Positions 49,141 to 60,944 are shown, counted from the first letter of the stretch. The stretch: 64,000 nt of DNA from Sequoia sempervirens (GCA_007258455.2 VDFB02018507.1:310001-374000), one strand, 5' to 3'. Notes: a model not told the origin generated them from the letters alone. Numbers and translations are program-made.

Positions 49141-51295
49141 AATATTTTGAAAAACTATGTTTATTTTTTGAAATAAAAAGGTTAGGCTGTATTAATAAGA
49201 AAGAGCAAGTACAAAAAGGGAGAAAGTTCATTCAAGATTGTGGGAATTTTGATAGTTACAATTTTTAATTTTAAACTATGATTTTGCTGTGAGGAGTGTT
49301 AATCATTTCATTAGCCTTTTTATCTGCATAGGAGCTTTCCTTTGTGGGAACCTGTCTGAAATCAATCACATAAATTTGCCAGACAGAGCATCAATTCTGG
49401 ATTTAATTAACTGTAGATGAACAGAATGAAGGCTTTAGAGGTTCTTCAAGCCTTGAATGGTGAGTTTCGACTCACCGTAAATGGTAAGATTATTTAACCA
49501 GGCTATGAATGTCAAATGGAGACCAATTTTGCAGGATGTAAGTTCTGCCACATTGTTGGTGGCCTTAACAACGTTGGCACAAAAATTCAAGAAGTTTAAT
49601 TTTAGTATCCATCATGAAGACCCTACCATTTTGATTCAAGTATGAGGTTGCATCCGGCTTGAAGATTGAGGTCTTTTTATGACTTTGTTGTTATTTGCTT
49701 CAGATTAAGTTTCAGATTTGCTCTAAGGATTAAGCAGGTTTTAGTTTTTGGTTGCATTTGAATGATAATTGGAATTTTTTTGAGCTATGCTTGCCTTTTA
49801 TTGCTTGATTGAACCCCAAACCTGTGATTGAACCCCAAACCTGACCTGGATAATGTCTAGGGATCTGTGTGTTTGTCGTGGTTGAAAACAAACCTCAAAG
49901 TTATGATTTATTGGATTTTAATCTTAGATTGGATCCAGTTCCAAATCGGAGGCTTGCATAGACTCTAGAACCATTTACTTCCATTTTGCTGATCACCTGA
50001 TCTAGTGGGTCCTAGTTAATTTATATCTTTGATTGATTAATGGTTTTTAGTTTAACCTAGATTTCAAATGCTTCCTGTCTGGTTTAAGTATGAGTTTGTA
50101 TCCAGCTTGAAGTTTGAGGTCTTTTTATGACTTTATTGTCTTTTGATTCCAATTGAGTTCAGACCTGATTAAGTATTAACGGGATTTAATTTTTGATCTC
50201 ATCTGGATGATAATCAGAGACTTTTTAAGTTATTCTTGCTCTTTTATTGTCCAATTGAACCCTAGACCCAACTTGAGATTAAACTGAATTGTTTAATCTG
50301 GCTACATCTAGGTTTGGATAGATAAGATTTTCTTTCCTTAGCTATTGTTTGACCTTGGTTGAATCGTGGACCCAATTTGGAGTTAAATAAGTTTTATTTT
50401 CTATCTCGCATCTTGTTTAGAATTGGAGGCATTTCCTTAATTGAATAACTACTTAATCCCGATTAAACTTTGGACCTCACTTCAAATTAAAAGGAACTCA
50501 TTAATATATTGCTTCTGGTGTAGATTAGAGAAGTTTTTTTGTTTTTCTTGCTGATTAAACTGGACAGTAATTGTAGAGTCAAACACAGGTAAAGTTCTGT
50601 TAAGGTTATATGTTGGGTTGTATATTTGAGTCACATTCAACTTGGATATTAGAGCATAAAGCAACCTTTTTCTTTGTTTGTTGCCGATCAACCCATGTTA
50701 GTGGCAGGTCCCATAGAGAACGTAGTTTAATAAGAATCTGGATATGTTTTAATTAGAATGAAATGTTATATCGTGTCCGGACAGATGATTGGAAGTAAAT
50801 ATGATATCAGAAGCAAATCAGGCACCGATCAAGATAAACTGGATTTTATTAACTTGTCACATCCACCAAGTATTCAGGTAATATGTGTTAAGTGTTTTAA
50901 AAATAGAAATTTAATCTGATTATAATAATCTTTCTAATGTTCCAAGTTAATTTAATCATATGTTTAATTAGGTTAAAACCCAACTTACTAATCTATTTGC
51001 ATACATCTCAAAGAGTTCACTAATTTTAATGCCTAATCTGATTAACCCTGTTTTAACCATGGCTTATTGCTGTGGGTTTCTTCCTAAACATGGTTTATCA
51101 CCTGGTTTCACTTATTGCCTCTCTGAAAATGAAATTCTTCAGAGAAAGACCCAATGAAGAAATGGATCTAATTTTTGGTTTCAGTTAAGCTTAATTGCTC
51201 ATCATGTCCAAGAAACCAAGGAAGATTCCGGGTGGTAATGCTGTGAGATGTAAATACATCACATACAGAATCAGAATGAAGTGTTGCAAGATATG
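49141..51295. other. Intron stretch with a 448-bp diverged tandem duplication
   Basis: AAGTATGAGG/TTTG followed by TTGAGGTCTTTTTATGACTTT occurs at 49,637 and again at 50,085, and similarity continues at intervals over most of the unit. A perfect 19-bp tandem repeat (TGATTGAACCCCAAACCTG) is at 49,806-49,843. No coding region is supported. Confidence 0.6.
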
Positions 51296-51300
51296 GATAT
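51296..51300. repeat. TSD of giant LTR B, left
   Basis: GATAT, identical to 55,652-55,656. Confidence 0.8.
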
Positions 51301-51727
51301 TGTTGGCGTAAAATCTAACACCTCTGGAGTGCAGGTTTGTACGGACAGCTATGTACACTACACAATGAGTGCTCTTCAAATTAGGAGGGGAAGCTCCCTC
51401 GTTGTGCTGGAATGCATGAAAAGAAAAGTAATTTAAGTCCTATCTTTTTGTTCTCAGCTGGAAGAGGCACAAGGTTAAGAAAACCAAGAACGTTGCAGCT
51501 AAGGATTTTCTGGTTTCGTAGATCATTAACTACAACTAAGCTATCTACTTTAAATCTATCCAATTTCCTCAAGAAAACAGAGCATGAGGAAATGGAGCAG
51601 GGTTGATTATAGACGATAAACGTGTTTAGATTCTCTACTTGAAGGCAAGGTGGCGCATCTATCAGCTCAATCTAGACAAGTTTATTGGGCACAAAACAAA
51701 TTTAAGAATTTACCATGACAATCTCAT

Positions 51728-52110
51728 GAAACCCTATGTGGCATAACAATTGATCATAATAGTAAAGACTTCACAAAACAGATTTATCATCACAATCTCA
51801 CGAAACCCTATGTGGCATAACACTTGATCGTAATGATAAAGATTCACAAAACAGATTTACCTAAACTATGGGAAGAATTTACCACGCCAATCTTATGAAA
51901 CCCTATGTGGCATAACACTTGATCAAAGTAGTAAAGACTTCACAAAACGAATTTACCATCACAATCTCACGAAACCCTATGTGGCATAACACTTGATCGT
52001 AATGACAAAAGATTCACAAAACAGAAAGAATTCACCATTACAATTGCATGAAACCCTATGTGGCATAACAATTAATCGTAATAGCGAAGACACATGAACA
52101 AATACCAAAA
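51728..52110. repeat. Five-copy tandem array, unit 74-95 bp, in R/U5 of LTR B
   Basis: The core GAAACCCTATGTGGCATAAC starts at 51,728, 51,802, 51,897, 51,971 and 52,050, giving periods of 74, 95, 74 and 79 bp. Each core is followed by a TTGATCGTAAT-like segment and preceded by CACAATCTCA-like sequence. The array is downstream of the LTR's TATA box, so it would be transcribed. Confidence 0.9.
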
Positions 52111-52189
52111 GAGCAATATTGAGGGCAAGGTAGGCGCAGCATATATTTCTCTCTCAAGCAAAAGTTAATTACAAATGAGCAAAGCTCTT

Positions 52190-52199
52190 ATTTATATAC
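52190..52199 (-). promoter_or_regulatory. TATA box of LTR B
   Basis: The minus strand reads GATGTATATAAATAAGAGC. It lies about 0.9 kb before the LTR 3' end, like the TATA box in LTR A. Confidence 0.6.
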
Positions 52200-53329
52200 A
52201 TCAAGGTGTAGGGAACCCTAAAATCACCTTGATTCATCTACGTTCTTGCAATGCATGCAAGACTTGCTGCCAAACCCTAATGAAGTAAACTATACAGTTA
52301 ACTGGAAAGCTACCATCAGTTAACCGAAACATCTAATCTAAAATGGACAATTGTGCGAGCATGCACGTCCTTATTGAAAGCAAGTTAACTGGAAGACTAC
52401 CATCAGTTAACGTAAAACCCTAAATGAAACTCCAAGTAAATAAGGCAAATCTCATAATAGATATGCATGTGATGACAACATCGAGTTAACTTGAAAGGGT
52501 AACACCAAGTTCAACTCGTGTGTGTAATGTCTATCCTGAGAGGTGGGAACTGAAGACTACTGGTCGTGATCTCGAGCAATCAATCCCTTAACGAGATTGT
52601 TGACTGTGTCAACATCTGAATAGCAGCAACTTGAGCAATCTTGGCAATCTTCGCACACTCAAACTAGCATTTCACTAACTTATAACTTTGGCGGCTCCGT
52701 AATTGAAGTGATGGACATTATCTCTTCCGCAGCTTGATACAAATCGGTCTCAGCTTTTCTAACGAAATCATGAATTAAGACTGATTTGGTCTTGAATTTA
52801 GTCCGTGGTAATGTACTGAAAAACTCGCCCGCTGACTGTGAACACGGCTATATTCTCGACAATTTTTCTGGAAAACTAAAAATAGCCTGCTGAGGCTAAA
52901 AATAGCCTTTCGAAGAGTTATTTTCGGCGAAAATCTGAGATATGGGTTTTGTCCAGAAAAAGATTCTAAGACAACCCAGAACGTCAGAAATGCGAAAATC
53001 TAACTCCTACTCGACCATGCAAAGACTTTTCAGTTGAGAAAATTAGAAACTCAAGAACGAATGTTCTGAAGTTAAAAATTCCTGAAAAATCAAACGCACG
53101 ATTTTAATTCGAGGAAGCTATATGAAAATGATCCAGATGCTGAGACTTGTTGAATTTTGCCAATTTCAGGAACATGCGAATTGAAAATTGAGAGAAATCT
53201 GAGAACCAAGGAGGAAAAAGACGTTTTTTTTGTATGCTCTTCTTCAATGAAAATCGCCCTTGAATTCTTCAAATTGCTGACAATCGTGAACTTTTAACCT
53301 GCAAAAGAATGTGATTGGAGAAATCGCCT

Positions 53330-53570
53330 TTGCAAATAGATGAGAAATCTGCCTTTTCTTTGAAAGAATTCGCCCTTTGCTTGAAGAAAAACGAAATTTG
53401 ACTTTGAAGATATGAATTGCCTTGAAAAATACGAATCTCCCTTGAAAATACGCCTTGTGAATGAAGAAAAACGAATTTTGCTTGAAAATACGCCTTTGCC
53501 TTGAAGAAAAACGAATTTTGCTTGAAAAATATGAATTTCTCTTAAGAAAAACGAATTTCTCTTTAGCTTT
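53330..53570 (-). repeat. Degenerate short repeats in the U3 of LTR B
   Basis: On the plus strand, variants of TTGAAGAAAAACGAATTTTGC and TTGAAAATACGCCTTTG alternate about six to eight times with a period near 30-45 bp. The minus-strand frame through it (53,244-53,624) encodes only F/S/R/K-rich low-complexity sequence and is not a gene. Confidence 0.7.
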
Positions 53571-54599
53571 GTGAATAATAAATGAAGATGGCGCCATGCT
53601 TAAATAAGATGAAATTCGCATCAATCTGACAACTGCAAGATTTAAAACCTCAGCTGAAAATAGAATCTTCTGATTGGACCCCTTTCAGTTACACTGATAC
53701 TGACACTGAGTTTGGAAATAAATAATAATAAGTTAATATTCATCATGCAATAGCAAAGGCGCCAAAAATAGAAAATCGCCATTCAATGCTAAAATATGCA
53801 AAATATTTGAAACTCCAGTTGACAATTGAATGAAGCTTTAGGCTTCACCGTTGGACTTCACCGATTCCAAAAAGTCATCATCTGAGCTCATAGGCGTCCA
53901 TTTGCTCAAGATATTGCACTTTTTATTAACTTCCTATTTTGTAGCTGACGGCAAAGTCACGACTGGCCAACTTCAACACTGATTTCTGAGTGACCGGGAG
54001 ATGCTGAGACTGAACTGAGATATTCATCGGAAAGCCTGCTGAACAAGGAAGAAATGTCTACTAGGAGACACTACTGCAAAATCCATCATTTAACCCCTTG
54101 AAAATTAGGCTCGATAAATTCATTTACGGTTCCGTGACTTAACCATTTTCCTAAACTGCCATCCGACACTTCAAACGGCCGCCGATGGTAGAATCTGAAC
54201 CCGCGACAGAAACTAAGCTCACGATGATCGGAGACATTCTGATCCAACGGATATATACACGACATCTGAAAAGCCGTTAAGGGCCTCAAAAGTAAAAGTC
54301 GCTCGCTCATTAGCAGACTGATGTCATTTTGATGAAAGTTTAACTTTCACCAAAATATTCTACTTGACCTCCGATATCTAGAGCTAGGAAGACCCGATTC
54401 GTGCACTATCTGCTTTTAACCAGATGCCGAAGGGCCCACAAGAGAAGTCTTCGAGGTGACGAAGCAAGAAAACCGCTTCTAAGACCTCAAAAATTCCAGT
54501 GCGTATTTTATTTAAAATTACCGCTCCAGACTTAGCCATTTTCCGGACATCTTCACTTTGCAGTATTACACTAAAGACCTCGCACGCAAGCGACTCCGA

Positions 54600-55400
54600 A
54601 ATCCCGAAGGCCTACGACTAGGCTCGCTGGATAGATAAAATGATTACGCTCAATAGCCGTGAAGACTTCGAACGCGAACGGGCTCATCTGACAGGCCTAA
54701 AGGCTAGGCGCCTCTGGACTGTGGAAATACACTGCAAATCGTTTGTTGTTTCGCCCGTGAAATTACGTGCTTGGTAGAATCTCTGCCACGACCACCTGGA
54801 ACGTCGGATTGACAAGCAGAATGGTGCATCGCGGAGCTAGGCTAGATTATTGCTGATGTTAGGAAGACTCTGCCTGCAAATTTTGTCATTTGAAGGGTCC
54901 TTTAAACTAGCGCCCCTGGGCTGTACTTGCACTGGGAACAAACGGAGAAGCTCAAAAACGTGAAAACTCCATTATAAGCTGATCTTCAGACGACTGCTGC
55001 CGGAGTTCTGAAACTCGGATGACTGCGTTTGATATCTCGTTGGATAAGCAGACTAATTGTGAACAAATTGGCTGTATCAGCTATCATAAATGCCAAGATT
55101 TACCCCCTCCTTAAGATGGGCGCCCTCAGGCTAGAGTTGCGCTTTTGCCTGAAAATGACAAAATTCTCGTATCTGGAACTTTAGGGATTTCAACTTCTGA
55201 CGCTGTTTGCCGGAGCTGTGGGTCTCGGAAAGCTTCGCTGGATAGCTTATCGGATAGCCAGACTAGTTCTGAAGAGATTGACTAGATGCTTGAACATTTT
55301 AAACAAGATCTTAACCTTCAACAAGTTGGGCGCCCCTGGGCTACAGTTGCGCTTTCTGGCTTTTCCTCTGAGAAATCTTCATAATTTAACCATTGAAAAC
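54600..55400. repeat. Diverged tandem array, unit about 205-210 bp, in U3 of LTR B
   Basis: The marker GCGCC(C)CTGGGCT recurs at 54,708, 54,910, 55,120 and 55,330, spacings of 202, 210 and 210 bp. Around it each unit contains a GGATAAGCAGACTA-like segment about 80 bp before. G+C content is above the background. Earlier, more decayed units may extend left to about 54,000. Confidence 0.75.
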
Positions 55401-55651
55401 TCCGTTTCGATCACTGAAATGATCGAATGCAACATGAAATGCTGTCGTGAGATGTCCCTCCATCGTGAAACGCTCCATTCTAAGTCTCTGCTTAGGTTCT
55501 GTTCAATAAAACTGGCTTTGACTGACAAAATATTGACAAAAACTCCATGCTTGATATTGCCCAAAATTGTATTTTACATCATTTTAGCAAGGTTTAGACT
55601 AATTTATGCAAAATGCCTTGATGAAGCAAAAAATTTGGTTTGGGTACAACA

Positions 55652-55656
55652 GATAT
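55652..55656. repeat. TSD of giant LTR B, right
   Basis: GATAT, exact partner of 51,296-51,300. Confidence 0.8.
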
Positions 55657-56248
55657 CTGGTACAAGGAATCAAGATATCAGATGAGGTGATTGAGTGATA
55701 TGTGATAGGTGGGATCCACTAGTAACCCAAAGGCAAATAATGATTAGAGTAGGACCCGATATGGTTTTGAACCAGATTTTATGCATTCCCTATCATCTAG
55801 AATCAATTTAAGAATAACGCAAGGGGGGTTTGGATGTGATGAATCCCTTTAGCCTGGTTTAATTTGTTTATTGCATCTGGATAAAATATAAATGAGGACA
55901 TTGCCAAATTTAGGAAAAAGCATTAACTCCCTAAGAAGTTGAAATTGTTAGCCATTCTAAAATAGGGATATCTAGGGACTAAGAATTCTCGGGAAGACTA
56001 AAGGTCATTGGATGAAATTGTGAAACTGAAAATCCTTTTAGAAATCAAGAGTCACTGGTAGTCAAATTGGAAAACACAGTTTGAAATTGATTTGGTAATC
56101 AAAATAGGCAATTTAGTCTTTGGAGAAAAGTATAATTGGGATAAAATTTATTTTCCAAAGGATCTTTAGGATAGGGGGATATCAGAAAAAGCCATTTTCT
56201 TTTGTATCAGCGGTTCTTTAGTGTTTTAGAGAAAATAACCTAAACAAT
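55657..56248. other. Intron stretch without recognised elements
   Basis: I see nothing here beyond A+T-rich background. The last eight bases (TAAACAAT, 56,241-56,248) are the probable left TSD of the next element. Confidence 0.5.
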
Positions 56249-57089
56249 CTATGTTACCAAATCGCTCGAAAACTAGGTCGATTCTGGCTACGAAACGTCT
56301 CGGAATTGGAGTATGTATGGAATCGGCGTGGAATCAGTTTGGGTTCGGAATTTTTGTCCTCAAATTTTGCTAATATCTGACCTCTGAAAAACTGTAACCA
56401 ACATTCTTTACTCATGAAAAGTAAAATACCTAAATGTGACTTGGTTTTGTTTTAGAGGAAAATTATGAATTGAAAACTATGGGAAGCAAAATAAGCGACG
56501 CCAAAAAACCCTCCATTTGTGTCCGGTAAGTCCAGGAAAGCCACTGGTAGGCGCACATCCATTTGGGGTGGTATGGTTGGGAAATACACTTGCATTGCTT
56601 CTTTGGATGTTATCAACCCCAAATAGTTTCATTTACTTTTATTATATATTTAATATATAATTTAAAATAATTTAATAATTAATATTATAAAATAGTTTTA
56701 GAATTTAAACTATTATATATTATATTATAATATATTGTTTATTAAAATATATGTTAATAATTATATAATTATTAATAATATTAAATTTCAAAATTATAAG
56801 TATAAATTAAAAACTTGTATGCTTATACAACATTATTAAATATAAATATATTTATTTTTAATTTATAATGTATATTTTTAATTTTTAATATATTATTAAT
56901 ATATTTAATGTTTCATATATGTATTTTTTTTAAATTTATAATTAATATATTTAATTTTAAATATATATCTATGATTTTTATATGTTTTTTGTATGGATGT
57001 ATCCAAACGTACCCAGCCCCCAAATTGTTTTTGCTGTACCAATGTACCATACCCACATACTCAATTCCGATTCCGATTTGGCAACTTAG
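56249..57089 (+). mobile_element. Non-autonomous hAT deletion derivative
   Basis: This 841-bp element begins CTATGTTACCAAATCG and ends CGATTTGGCAACTTAG, terminal repeats related to those of the intact hAT (CTAAGTTACCG). The last 100 bp also match in layout: CGTACCCAGC, CTGTACCAATGTACC and TACCCACATAC before the terminus. The A+T-rich part at 56,625-56,960 recalls the A+T-rich intron of the intact element. The flanks TAAACAAT and TACACAAC agree at six of eight bases, consistent with an old TSD. No transposase frame remains. Confidence 0.8.
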
Positions 57090-57589
57090 TACACAACTTT
57101 TGGGGAAGCAATTAATGGTTTTTGTGAAAATAATTGTTTGGTGAATGTTAATTTGAGCATAGCTATTTTAGCATTCTTTTATATGATTATGATGTGTCCT
57201 GAGTTTGATTTAAATTTAACGTTCATAAATACTGAATTTATTTTTGAGCATTATGAAAGATTAAATTGGCACTACTTTAAATGATCTAGAGCTAAGCTAT
57301 TATCACTTGAATTCAGTTTATTTTTGCAGGAGTGTGGCTACTTTCCTGATTGCATACTTGAGTTGTTTTCATTTTCTTATAAATTTCCTTTGTTTCTTCC
57401 TAACCTTTACTCTCTTTTTTTCATCTTTTTATTTCTCAAAAAAACTCATAGATTGTAAATAATTTTCTGTTTTGTTTTGCAGATAAGTTTGTTATAGTAG
57501 CTTGGAATTTAAGCTCTTGTAGGTATTTATGTGTGAATCAATAAGACTTATACAGGCTGTGTACAACTTGTGCGTTGGTGTTCTTTAAA
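57090..57589. other. Intron stretch, no gene seen
   Basis: A+T-rich background. No repeat border or coding region recognised. Confidence 0.45.
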
Positions 57590-57599
57590 ATGCCTAAAA

Positions 57600-57935
57600 T
57601 GGGGAGAGGAACTTTAGTTTATTTCATCTAAATCAAGCACCCATTGACATTCAAGTCACGTGTGTCTTAGATCTTCCTAATAAGGGTCATATTCAAGTAT
57701 CTTGCCTAAAGAAAAAGTTAGGGCCACTTCAGTTTTCTCAAACTGTTTTCCCAATATTGGATGAGGATGTAAGACTTATTTTAGAGCTTGAGGGTATTCT
57801 ACATACCTGAGAAAAGTACTTATGTTCTAGGAATGTTGTCAACTATTTAATCAAATGTAAAAATTTATTAAGGGATAAAGCTTCTCAGGAGAACCGATCT
57901 TTTTTGATGCTCATCCCTTTGTTTCTAGGAGAAAA
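57600..57935 (+). pseudogene. Ty3/gypsy pol 3' tail (integrase C-terminus)
   Basis: One frame reads QVSCLKKKLGPL near 57,694, then PILDEDVRLILELEGIL, a TGA, and NVVNYLIKCKNLLRD. This is the pattern HVSxLKKxLG ... P.ILxxR ... xYLIKWKxLP found at the end of plant Ty3/gypsy integrases. It is an isolated fragment in plus orientation. No adjoining LTR is recognised. Confidence 0.65.
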
Positions 57936-58184
57936 CATTTTGAGACGGGCAGACATGTTATATATCTAATGGTGTAATTAAGATAACTAATCTATTAGTT
58001 AAGAAGATTTACTTTCGTAATCAACGATTACATCTTTTGAGTTTCACCCCGTTATTCATATATAAACAATCATTCACCTTTCATCATTTGATCATCACTT
58101 CTAAACATATTCAATCTTATATGTATTTTATATCTAATCATTTTAACTAATTAGGTGCTTTCCAATATCACCGGTCTCTTGGCA

Positions 58185-60049
58185 TGGTCTTCTGTTTTAC
58201 TGATAAAAAGTCAGTTCATCTCAACATCTCACATGGATTGCTTCCTAAGGATCACTTAACTAATAAAAGTATGGGTGTCCCTTAAATTTATAATAACTAC
58301 CATAACAACATAACAAAATTGAGATGGCTGCAATGTGCAAACTTGCAGTACAGGGAAACATTTTAAAATTAACTATAGGAATTCAAATTCAGAAATGGTT
58401 ATAAGTTATAACTTACATGTGAAACAATGAATCATAAAAAGCTGCAGGGATTGTAGCCACAATAGGACAAAGGTTCTTATAATCAAATGATAATGACATC
58501 TATACCCTGCTTGAGATGTCATTCTTCAGAGGCAAGACAGACCACAACTATAAATTCACTCTTGATCTTTTTTCTATTAGGTTAATGGGAAAATTCTATG
58601 GCACATGTTGAACACCGGCAACTGTTTTGCTAAGAAGCCACTTTCGAAGGATATCTTTTCTGCCATAATGCGTTTAGGACTTGCACCCAGCCTTGTCAAT
58701 TGGTTGTCCAGTTAATCGCCCAACAACATAATCAGCAGGGGAGTGAGTCTGGCAAGGTTTGGACACAGGTCATTGTTGTGGCAATTGCTTTAACCTTGCT
58801 ACTAGACCATGGTCCTTTGCTGGATAGTTTTCTCTTGATCTTGGATGTCCATATCTATTTGGAATATTAGGATTGAAAGGTACCTTCAATTCACAAGGAA
58901 ATAGGAAGATCTGCAACTTAATTTTATTAGTGAGTAACTGATATTGGACAAATACGTAATTGTAGATGCAGATTGAAGTAGATAACTAATACATGATTGC
59001 TTATTACTAGCACCATTCCAGGCAAGCAGTAGATTATATCCACCAGAGCTATTAACATATTCCATTTTTGAACACATTCCAAATTTCTTTCTCTTGCAAA
59101 AATGCAGGCATGCAAGGCATCTCAAATGGAAGGTCATTTGCACACATTCTAGTTTTTGAAGAAGTGCAGATAAGCAGTTTGAGACAGAAATTCATGTTTG
59201 CTATTATTCATGAGTTAAGCAGTTTTTTTCTATGCATGTTTTGCTTCATGGACAATGTTTTACTTGGCTTTATTGAGATTCATTTTGAGCTTGCATTGTT
59301 TTATTTCTCTTATGAATCTTGCCAAGGTAGCCATAGAAGTTGTAGATCTTCACATATATGCTCTTCAGCTGCTGGTTACCAAACCAATTTCATATGATTT
59401 GCAATGCATATTGTATCATACTTCCCATCTGTCTATGCACTAATGCGTAACCTAATTATTTAAAATTAGTTAAATGCTTATAAGGGGATGCTTGATATAG
59501 TTTTCTGTGAATTACGGTGAATTAGAATTAAGTTCAAACTTAGTGATTTTATCTCCTTTTAAAAACAGTTGTATGGTAATTCTATTAAAGCTTAAGGGAA
59601 TAGCGCCGAGCAGCTATCAATTTGAAGTGCCAATTAATGCTAGAGGACATTTTCAAATCCTATTTAAGATCGACACTCATCTTGTGACTATAGAAATGAG
59701 GGCTATTGTTAGGACAATGAATTTTCTAAACGTTGAATTTTTTTTGACAATGATTTTTTTTTATTTCATCTTTCTTTTTTGACATTTAAGGGATTGTAAA
59801 ATCATATAATCAGCCCAAATTGTTTTAGACTGACCAGGCCAAGCAAATGCATTTACTGTATGCTACTTAGAGCAACATATAGGGCTGCCATTTGAATTAT
59901 AGAAGACAATGTCCATTTTGCCATATATGTTTATCATTTATTTGTGAATCATTTTCTTTAATAGTTTTTATCAGGATTGTTTACATATCTATATATTTCC
60001 GATATTAACCCGGACATATCCCTAGTCCAGACTCTAAACATTTTGAATA
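58185..60049 (+). repeat. Segment duplication, copy 2, uninterrupted
   Basis: This segment matches 36,475-38,114 plus 48,869-49,140 in order and orientation, with no insertion at the position of LTR A (about 59,770 here). It therefore shows the ancestral, empty arrangement. The open frame at about 59,570-59,760 (KLKGIAPSSYQFEVPINAR) has a counterpart with a stop in copy 1, so I do not annotate it as coding. Confidence 0.85.
58750..58815 (-). mobile_element. SINE-like head inside segment copy 2
   Basis: On the minus strand GGTCTAGTAGCAAGG and GTGTCCAAACCTTGC occupy the A- and B-box positions seen at 37,040-37,113 in copy 1. The B box has one more change here. Confidence 0.45.
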
Positions 60050-60944
60050 TCAATGCGACACTCACATGATTTACTGTTTATATCTCTCTGATCATAGAGG
60101 CAAGCACACATTATTATTTTTTCCTCTCCCATCAGAGGCTCATCTTCCTTGGATGTTGTGAGAGGTTCTAGGGGGAATATCCAGTTTTTCCTTCCAGGAT
60201 TGTCCAGTTTGCCACATATGGCATTGGACATTTACCTATGGGCATCCTTAGATTCGGCATTGGCTCTTTCATGGTGATAGATGGTGATGCCATTAGCTCT
60301 TTGGCCCCAAGACATTGCTAAACCAATGTTACAACACTGATCCCTTTTCAGGGTCTTCTGCTTTGATGTTTATCAGTTCCATCCTTTGTTTAGTGATTCT
60401 TTCCTCACAAGGCTATTTGTACTTTAGGGAACCTGCAACATACTTGCAGCAGTACTTTAGTAAACCTGAAGCATACTTGCAGCAGTGCTACAGCAGACTT
60501 GTGGCACTGAGTGCATCTACAGGATACACATTTCTTATGGTTTGGTGTTTAACCACTTTAGGTTTTCCCTTTATTGTTTTGTTTGTATCTGTTTCGTACT
60601 TAGTGCATAGTTCCTTTTCGTAACGTATGTTCATTTACCCTAGTAGTTCTCTAACATAACTGATTTCATTTTTTGATCCCCATTGACCTACTTTGGTCAT
60701 CTTTGAACAGTAAATTTCTTTTTTTTCTTTTCTTTCTAGAGCCCAAACTTCACAACTTAATTGAAATGTGTGAAGATTTATTTTTAACTTCTTTAGTTTA
60801 TGAATATTAATCTCATTATTGTAATTACCAGTTTTAAAGTAATAGGGACTATCTAGTGTGTTGAACTGCCTGTGATCAATTGAAATTTGAACTTAATTAT
60901 TGCATACCTTTTCTCTTGTGAATAATTGAAGCTATTTTTGTCAG
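60050..60944. other. Intron 3' part
   Basis: An open frame at 60,315-60,623 contains a repeated ACTTGCAGCAGT unit and hydrophobic low-complexity sequence. I do not regard it as a gene. The stretch ends with a T-rich run and the acceptor TTTTTGTCAG before 60,945. Confidence 0.5.

Larger units (their letters stand above)
51301..55651 (-). mobile_element. Giant solo LTR B, 4,351 bp
   Basis: The plus-strand ends are TGTTGGCGTA and GGGTACAACA, flanked by a perfect 5-bp TSD. Both termini resemble those of LTR A (TGTTGG[T/C]GTA and GGT[C]ACAACA), so the two belong to related families. A minus-strand TATA box is at 52,190-52,199, giving a U3 of about 3.4 kb and an R/U5 of about 0.9 kb. No gag-pol domain and no second LTR end are present, which is the definition of a solo LTR. 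Open frames in it, such as the one at 55,218-55,685, show no domain. Confidence 0.82.
35773..60944 (+). other. Putative 25.2-kb intron filled with transposons
   Basis: It begins GTCAGT and ends TTTTTGTCAG. Within it lie a 137-bp tandem duplication, two copies of a ~2-kb segment, two giant solo LTRs, an intact hAT and its deletion derivative, and a Ty3/gypsy pol tail. No other exon that I can support is seen. Introns of this size are a known feature of conifer genes. Confidence 0.45.

Noticed and set aside
51204..51420. Short frame MSKKPRKIPGGNAVRCKY, possible exon
   Set aside because: It runs into the start of LTR B at 51,301 and has no supporting splice sites or homologue that I recognise.
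51600..52110. Possible CRISPR-like array
   Set aside because: The repeats are long, irregular and contiguous, lie in a plant LTR, and lack unique spacers of constant length.
55218..55685. 155-codon open frame
   Set aside because: It lies inside LTR B, crosses the 210-bp repeats and its end, and shows no domain.
59287..59760. Coding-like pieces in the duplicated segment (DLHIYALQLL and KLKGIAPSSYQFEV)
   Set aside because: The corresponding frames in copy 1 contain stops and no consistent splice sites bracket them, so exon status is not supported.
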